A stretch of DNA of 28,569 bases from the NCBI GenBank assembly GCA_900547835.1, contig URIJ01000006.1:1-28569 (forward strand). The letters are read 5' to 3'. Under the pieces are notes generated by a model, which saw nothing but the letters and a program-made list of their open reading frames with translations, did no database searches and had not been told where the DNA came from. Numbering within the stretch: the first letter of the stretch is position 1; each line of letters opens with the position of its first letter. Source of the DNA: an uncultured Collinsella sp. Its GTDB lineage: Bacteria; Actinomycetota; Coriobacteriia; Coriobacteriales; Coriobacteriaceae. Below, piece by piece: positions 23,774 through 28,569 of this stretch. A program made the translations under genes and the position numbers.

Positions 23774-25144
23774 TTACTTTTTGTCGAAACGACCATAGAG
23801 CGCAAACGAGAGCGCCGCAGAGATAACCCAAGTCAAAGCGATGCAGGCGACAATCATGATCAGGTTCATGGGATTGCCGCTTGGATCGGCATAAACGGGC
23901 AACGAGGTAATGCCAGGCATAACAAAGCCGAAGCACTTTGCGCCGAGAACAACGGTAAGCGCACCGCCAATGCCATCCGCAATCATCGCAGCGATAAGCG
24001 GAGTCCTGTTAGGAACCTGAACGGTAAACAAGGCGGGCTCGGAAATTCCCATAAATGCTGAGAAGGCGCACGTCATTGCAGCGGACTTGAGCTTTTCATC
24101 GGTCATGCGCAGGGCCGCACCAAAAGACGCACCGCTTTCGGCGAGGTTATGGCAGAAAGAGATCGGGAGCAGATAGTCATACCCAAGCGTTGCGATATTG
24201 GAAATCTGGATAGGGCTCGTTGACTGATGCATGCCGAAGAGCACGATAAGCGGCATAAAGAAGCCCAGCAGAAAACCGGCAACGGGGCCTAACGTCGAGA
24301 ATAGCCAAACGATACCGTTGGCAAGACCAAGACCGCACCAGGCACCAATCGGAGCGAGCACAAACAGGTTGACGGGAATCACGATAGCAAGGAAGAGCGC
24401 CGGAACGACAACGAGCTTAAAAAGATCCGGCACGACTTTGTCGATTGCGCGATATACAAAAGACAAGCCAATGACGCCAAAGATAACCGGGAACACGGAA
24501 TCGGCGTAGCTAAAAATCGGCACCGCAAAACCGAACAGCGCAAGGGGCGTCTCGCCCGTACCGACAGCGTTGACAATGGTCGGGTACATCAGCGATCCGG
24601 CAACACAAAGCGCAAGCGAACGGTTGACTCGGAACTTATCAGCTGTAGACATTGCCAGCAAAAACGGCAAGAAGTAGAACGGGATATCCGAAATCATATT
24701 GAATATCGCAAAGTCGCCGGCACCCGTGTCGATTCCAAAAGCCGCGATAGCAGCCAGGATGCCCTTTACGATGCCTCCCGCCACCAGTGCGGGAATGATA
24801 GCGGAGAAGATGCCGGTGATGATATCGAATACGCGAGCCGAACCTTTTTGGAGCTCAGGCTGCTCGGCGTCGGCGGAGACCTCGCCACCCATCCTGTCGC
24901 CTAGCATGGGCTCCAATTCGTCATATACCGACCCCACGCTGGCGCCGATGATAACCTGCCACTGCCCGTCTTTAACCTGCGCGCCCAAGGCGCCGTCAAG
25001 CGTCTTAAGGGCCTCCAGATCTGCCTTGCTATCGTCCTTCAGGTTGAATCTGAGCCTTGTAATGCAGTGCGTTGCCATAACAACGTTATCGGCGCCGCCC
25101 ACGAGCTCGAGGACACGAGCGGCCAGTTCCTTCTTGTCTGCCAC
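23774..25144 (-). CDS. Beta-glucoside-type PTS permease, EIIBC
   Basis: This 456-residue membrane permease takes up and phosphorylates a beta-glucoside. An N-terminal EIIB domain (about 1-85) has the phospho-cysteine C27 in MATHCITRLRFNLKD. An EIIC domain (about 105-456) has roughly ten membrane segments and the GISEPALFTVQVPNRTP motif of the glucose/glucoside EIIC group. A full BglF-type permease also carries a C-terminal EIIA domain; this one ends after EIIC (RFDKK), so EIIA must come from another protein. The GTG at 25144 has AGGAG 8 bases upstream; a GTG at 25153 overlaps that site and is less likely. It starts 11 bp after the GH1 stop, so the two are co-translated. Confidence 0.9.
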   Translation of the reverse strand: MADKKELAARVLELVGGADNVVMATHCITRLRFNLKDDSKADLEALKTLDGALGAQVKDGQWQVIIGASVGSVYDELEPMLGDRMGGEVSADAEQPELQKGSARVFDIITGIFSAIIPALVAGGIVKGILAAIAAFGIDTGAGDFAIFNMISDIPFYFLPFLLAMSTADKFRVNRSLALCVAGSLMYPTIVNAVGTGETPLALFGFAVPIFSYADSVFPVIFGVIGLSFVYRAIDKVVPDLFKLVVVPALFLAIVIPVNLFVLAPIGAWCGLGLANGIVWLFSTLGPVAGFLLGFFMPLIVLFGMHQSTSPIQISNIATLGYDYLLPISFCHNLAESGASFGAALRMTDEKLKSAAMTCAFSAFMGISEPALFTVQVPNRTPLIAAMIADGIGGALTVVLGAKCFGFVMPGITSLPVYADPSGNPMNLIMIVACIALTWVISAALSFALYGRFDKK

Positions 25145-25155
25145 GACAATCACTC

Positions 25156-26634
25156 CTACCCAAGATCCTCGCCATTAGTGGCGATACATTTCTGATACCA
25201 ATAGAAAGAGTCTTTACGCGAGCGCTCCGCAGTGCCGTTGCCGCAATTATCCAGATCGACATAGATAAGCCCGTAGCGCTTGTCCATCGTAAGAGGACCG
25301 CAGGCAACAAGGTCAATGAATCCCCAGATCATGTATCCGCGCACGTCAACGCCATCGATCACCGCTTCCTTAAGGCACTTTATGTGCTGGCGCAAATAAT
25401 CGATTCGATACTCGTCGTGGATGCTGCCATCCTCCTCGACTACATCAGATGTACCGAGGCCGTTCTCGGCGATATACAGGGGCAGCCCATAGCGGTCATA
25501 CATCTGGTTAAGGGTAACCCTCAGGCCAATGGGATCGAGCTGCCAGCCCCACTCACTCGTCTCGAGATAAGGGTTCTTGTTTGCCATGACCAGATTTCCC
25601 GCAGTCTTCTCCCATCCCTGATCGCAGGTGGATACCTGGGAAAAGTAGTACGAGAAGGCCAGGAAGTCGACCGTGTTGCGAGCGATGAGCTCTTCATCGC
25701 CCGGCTCCATTTGAATCTCGATATCGCACGCGTCGAAATAGCGATTCATATAAGCGGGGTATTTTCCACGAGCCATCACATCCGTATAGAACCAGTTGGA
25801 ATACTGGTCGTCGTGAATAGCCTGCATGTTATCTTCGGGACGGCAGGTGGCGGGATACGTACAGAATCGAGCGATCATGCCGCCAACGGGAGTATCGGGC
25901 GAAAGACGATGGACAATCTCGACGGCACGCGCATTGGCAACGAACTCGTGGTGCAGGCACTGGAAGATGGCTCGATCGAAGTTCTCCCCCTCTTCGTCTT
26001 TGACCAGACAGACCCCGTCCCAAGGCGAAAAACGCGCTGCATTGAACTCGTTAAAAGGCAGCCAGAAATCGACCAGATCGCCCAATTCCGTAACGATTGT
26101 CTCGACATAGCGGGCGAAGAAATCAATCGTCTTGCGATTCTTCCATCCCCCATATGTGGTGACAAGATTTACCGGGATGTCATAGTGGAGCATGGTGACG
26201 AAGGTTTTAATGCCGTGCTTTTTGCACTCACCCAGCATGCTTCGATACCACTCGATGCCTTCGCGGTTAGGTTCAAGATCATCTCCGTTAGGATAGATTC
26301 GGCTCCAGCAAATAGAAGTGCGGAACAGCTTGAGGCCCATCTCCGCAAAAAGCGCGATGTCCTCACGGTAGTGATGATAGAAGTCGTTACCGCGCCTAAA
26401 CGGGTAGAACTCAACACCATCATCTGCGAGAGCGTTCATTAGTTCGTCATGGCAGAAGGGGTTGTTTTGATGCTTGTCCTCAATCTGGTCATGAGTCCAG
26501 GTACCATCCAGCCATCGACAATCCTGCGTCGACTTTCCCTTTCCGCCCTCATTCCAGGCACCATCGGCCTGCGAGCACGATATGGCTCCGCCCCATAAAA
26601 AGTCGGAGTCAAACCCATGTTTTAACTTACTCAT
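25156..26634 (-). CDS. 6-phospho-beta-glucosidase (GH1)
   Basis: This 492-residue GH1 enzyme likely splits the phosphorylated beta-glucoside brought in by the adjacent PTS into glucose-6-phosphate and an aglycone or sugar. The acid/base Glu is E196 in FNEFN and the nucleophile is E390 in AENGLG. The phosphate-binding loop TMDKRYGLIY (T449, K452, Y454) marks it as a 6-phospho-glycosidase rather than a plain beta-glucosidase. The ATG at 26634 has a strong AAGGAGGG site; the open frame upstream of it lies in the promoter region. Beta versus galactosidase specificity cannot be told from the sequence. First gene of the operon, with the EIIBC gene following. Confidence 0.92.
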   Translation of the reverse strand: MSKLKHGFDSDFLWGGAISCSQADGAWNEGGKGKSTQDCRWLDGTWTHDQIEDKHQNNPFCHDELMNALADDGVEFYPFRRGNDFYHHYREDIALFAEMGLKLFRTSICWSRIYPNGDDLEPNREGIEWYRSMLGECKKHGIKTFVTMLHYDIPVNLVTTYGGWKNRKTIDFFARYVETIVTELGDLVDFWLPFNEFNAARFSPWDGVCLVKDEEGENFDRAIFQCLHHEFVANARAVEIVHRLSPDTPVGGMIARFCTYPATCRPEDNMQAIHDDQYSNWFYTDVMARGKYPAYMNRYFDACDIEIQMEPGDEELIARNTVDFLAFSYYFSQVSTCDQGWEKTAGNLVMANKNPYLETSEWGWQLDPIGLRVTLNQMYDRYGLPLYIAENGLGTSDVVEEDGSIHDEYRIDYLRQHIKCLKEAVIDGVDVRGYMIWGFIDLVACGPLTMDKRYGLIYVDLDNCGNGTAERSRKDSFYWYQKCIATNGEDLG

Positions 26635-26688
26635 TTGCCCTCCTTGATCGGATGCTCCAGCGGATAACCCAATACTAGGAAGAACAAG

Positions 26689-26707
26689 ATGCATAAGATA
26701 TCGCATA
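26689..26707. promoter_or_regulatory. Possible activator-binding repeats between GH1 and AraC genes
   Basis: GCATA occurs at 26691-26695 and 26703-26707, 12 bp apart, around a central GATATC, inside the 153-bp divergent region. Direct repeats of this sort are typical AraC-family sites. The match is short and speculative. Confidence 0.3.
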
Positions 26708-26737
26708 GAAAGCGTGGGTTTATAACATTTTTTTAGA

Positions 26738-26743
26738 TATAAT
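26738..26743 (+). promoter_or_regulatory. -10 box of the AraC-type gene
   Basis: A perfect TATAAT lies 45 bp upstream of the AraC ATG, in AT-rich DNA. No good -35 is present at 17 bp (TGGGTT), so the promoter may be weak or activator-dependent. Confidence 0.55.
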
Positions 26744-26787
26744 ACCGTTTAAGGCATCGATTCTACCGTTCACCCCTGGAGCACCCC

Positions 26788-27780
26788 ATGGATTCGAATC
26801 TCAAACAGCTGCTCTACACGCATACCGAGACCGAAGAGTGGCATCGCACGCATCCAGGAGAGCTCAGCCCGCGATATAACAGGGTGGAAACCACAACCAT
26901 TAACGGCGAAGAGGTCTATCTGTTTGATTGGAAAGAAACTCTCGACGAAAACCCCGTGGGCCTTATCAAGGAGTCGCGCTTTACCGATATTCCTCCTCAT
27001 ATCAATCGGGATATGGAGCTTAACTACGTGTACGACGGCGTCTGCACGTTTATCGTCAACGGACGGCGACTACTCCTTAAAAAGGGCGACGTGCTCATTT
27101 GCAACACCGGCGTAGTCAGAAGCGTTCCATACGTTAAGGGCGAGCATGATATCGTCATTTCGATCGTCTTCAAAAAAGAAATGTTCGATTCGTTGTTCCT
27201 GAGCCAGCTACCCGGCGCGTCACCATTAACGAATCTTCTATTTGATTTTGTGTCCAAAAACCGTGAGGCCCGCAAATATCTCATTCTCCCAGAGGAATAC
27301 GCCCGACATGCGCGACGCCTCATCGAGATGCTCTTTATCGAATATCACTTTAAAGATGCCTACTCTAATGAACTCATGAGGCACCTCGCCGTCAGCCTAT
27401 TCCTTGTTCTCATTCGAGGACTGTACCGACGCTCCGCAACTGATAACCAGCCAATCATGTCGGACGAGCGCATCGTGTCGATTCTGAATCATATTGAGCG
27501 AAGCTACGGCGACTGCACACTCGAAAGCATTGCGAGCGATACGGGTTATAGCACCAGCTATCTCAGCAGCTTGATCAAGCAAAAAACCGGCAAAACGTTT
27601 TCGCAAATCAAGCTCAACCAGCAGCTCACAGAGGCGGCATATCTTCTCAATAACACCGAGCGCAGCGTGCAGTATGTAGCCCGAAAAGTCGGCATCTCCA
27701 ACATGTCATTCTTTTACTCAAAATTTAAAGAAGCATTCGGCGAAACGCCAGGTGCGTTCAGGACGCATCGGTCTAATTAA
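26788..27780 (+). CDS. AraC-family transcriptional regulator
   Basis: This 330-residue protein has an N-terminal cupin-like sensing half (IPPHINRDMELNYVYDGVCTF, then LLLKKGDVLICNTG, a typical cupin strand pattern) and a C-terminal AraC DNA-binding domain with two helix-turn-helix units: CTLESIASDTGYSTSYLSSL near residues 242-262, and VQYVARKVGISNMSFFYSKF near 293-312, followed by GETPGAFR. It is divergent from the GH1-PTS operon and is very likely its regulator, with the phosphorylated sugar or the sugar itself as a likely signal. Most beta-glucoside operons use BglG antiterminators or LacI/GntR repressors, so AraC control is less usual. Its stop lies 8 bp from the stop of the convergent CPBP gene. 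Confidence 0.9.
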   Translation: MDSNLKQLLYTHTETEEWHRTHPGELSPRYNRVETTTINGEEVYLFDWKETLDENPVGLIKESRFTDIPPHINRDMELNYVYDGVCTFIVNGRRLLLKKGDVLICNTGVVRSVPYVKGEHDIVISIVFKKEMFDSLFLSQLPGASPLTNLLFDFVSKNREARKYLILPEEYARHARRLIEMLFIEYHFKDAYSNELMRHLAVSLFLVLIRGLYRRSATDNQPIMSDERIVSILNHIERSYGDCTLESIASDTGYSTSYLSSLIKQKTGKTFSQIKLNQQLTEAAYLLNNTERSVQYVARKVGISNMSFFYSKFKEAFGETPGAFRTHRSN

Positions 27781-27788
27781 AGGCGTTA

Positions 27789-28569
27789 TTACTCAGACCG
27801 ATCAGCTTCGCGCGACACGGGAATGCACAATCGAAGCAGCGAGCGCATCGCCTCTACCAGCAGAAAGCCGGCGATGCCAACCGTGACCACAAGGTCGAGC
27901 GGTGTGCTCACAAACCACAGCAGCCCCATGAGATACGACCCGGCGTTAAAGGCAAAATGCAGCAGGATCGTGTAGCGGAGCTTTCCGGTGGTCACGAACA
28001 CCCAACCAAAAATGAGGCCGGCAGCGCCCGCATAGCAGCCCTGCACCCAGTTCATGTGAATAAAACCGAAGATCGCCGCCTGCAGCACGACCGCCGCGGC
28101 GATACCCCACGTGCTCGGGGCCGCCCAGGACACCATGGCGCCGTCCTGCGCACCCGCACGACGCAGGCGCTTCCAAAGTGGGCGGCACTGCGGATTAAAC
28201 GCTCGGAGCGAAAACTCAAAAATGATGCCGCGCACCAGCAGCTCCTCGCAAAACGGAGCGCCGAGCACCGTGGTCAGGACGGCCAGATAGCTCGTGTCAC
28301 CCATGCCCGTCTCCTCGACAAGTTCGCTGTAGTCGGCCGCGGCCTCGGGCAACAGCGACAGCACGGCGTCGGTCACGTAGCCAACGACCACCTGCAGTGC
28401 CAAGCCGATCACGATAACGCAGGCAATGCGCTTCCACGCGCTACGCACTCCCCCGCCAAGCGGACGCTCACCTTGCCAGCGCGCGATAAACGACCGCGGC
28501 CACAAATAACGCCACCATAGCAGCGCCATCAAAAACGACGCCGTCTGAGCGACGGCTTGAAACCATTGA
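27789..28569 (-). CDS. CPBP-family intramembrane metalloprotease (5' end beyond window)
   Basis: This is a multi-span membrane protein with the CPBP/Abi (CAAX protease) motifs: E-E-x3-R in APFCEELLVRGII, F-x3-H in FGFIHMN, and H-x3-N in HFAFNAG. These are the catalytic glutamates and metal ligands. CPBP proteases cleave or process membrane proteins, and some give immunity to self-made bacteriocins; no such peptide gene is seen here. An internal ATG at 28529 lacks a ribosome binding site, and the frame remains open with hydrophobic codons to the window edge, so the true start is probably outside. The gene is convergent with the AraC gene. An 8-bp inverted repeat (27767-27774 with 27795-27802) spans both stops and may terminate both. 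Confidence 0.8.
   Translation of the reverse strand, partial: QWFQAVAQTASFLMALLWWRYLWPRSFIARWQGERPLGGGVRSAWKRIACVIVIGLALQVVVGYVTDAVLSLLPEAAADYSELVEETGMGDTSYLAVLTTVLGAPFCEELLVRGIIFEFSLRAFNPQCRPLWKRLRRAGAQDGAMVSWAAPSTWGIAAAVVLQAAIFGFIHMNWVQGCYAGAAGLIFGWVFVTTGKLRYTILLHFAFNAGSYLMGLLWFVSTPLDLVVTVGIAGFLLVEAMRSLLRLCIPVSREADRSE

Overview
The window looks like a stretch of chromosome from a high-GC Gram-positive gut bacterium, most likely Coriobacteriia (Collinsella-like; Actinomycetota). This is inferred from the high GC content, strong GGAGG-type ribosome binding sites, the addB-addA pair next to a DnaE with a PHP domain, a YerC/TrpR-like regulator, an Rrf2 regulator beside cysK, and a beta-glucoside PTS. 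No rRNA, tRNA, phage, insertion sequence or CRISPR array was seen. Both ends cut through genes.

Positions 1-12305 form a colinear minus-strand block for DNA replication and repair, in transcription order addB, addA, dnaE and a SWIM-zinc-finger/SNF2-type protein cut by the left edge. A 63-bp palindromic element separates addA from dnaE. Positions 12306-16519 hold housekeeping and sulfur genes: a yerC-like regulator (-), a small YvlD-type membrane protein (+), an Rrf2-family regulator (-) divergent from cysteine synthase cysK (+), then tRNA 2-thiouridylase mnmA (+). CysK makes the cysteine from which MnmA's thiol group ultimately derives, so Rrf2, CysK and MnmA form a plausible sulfur neighbourhood.

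Positions 16520-21262 are looser. A second copy of the 63-bp palindrome lies at 16538-16600. It is followed by an M42-type metallopeptidase (-), a 604-bp gene-free stretch with a repeated motif in inverted orientation, a FucO-like iron alcohol dehydrogenase (-) with operator-like repeats upstream, an AT-rich patch with a LURP-one-like gene (+), and a DUF1275/YoaK membrane protein (-).

Positions 21263-28569 hold a YgiQ-type radical SAM protein (+) and a beta-glucoside use locus: 6-phospho-beta-glucosidase and a PTS EIIBC permease in one minus-strand operon, with a divergent AraC-type regulator. A CPBP-type membrane protease runs off the right edge. Convergent gene pairs are mostly separated by hairpins that look like two-way terminators.

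I found no clearly new multi-gene system. The most interesting unexplained signals are the 63-bp palindrome family, the inverted motif pair in the 17700-18303 gap, the operator-like repeats upstream of the alcohol dehydrogenase, and the promoter-plus-terminator arrangement in front of mnmA.
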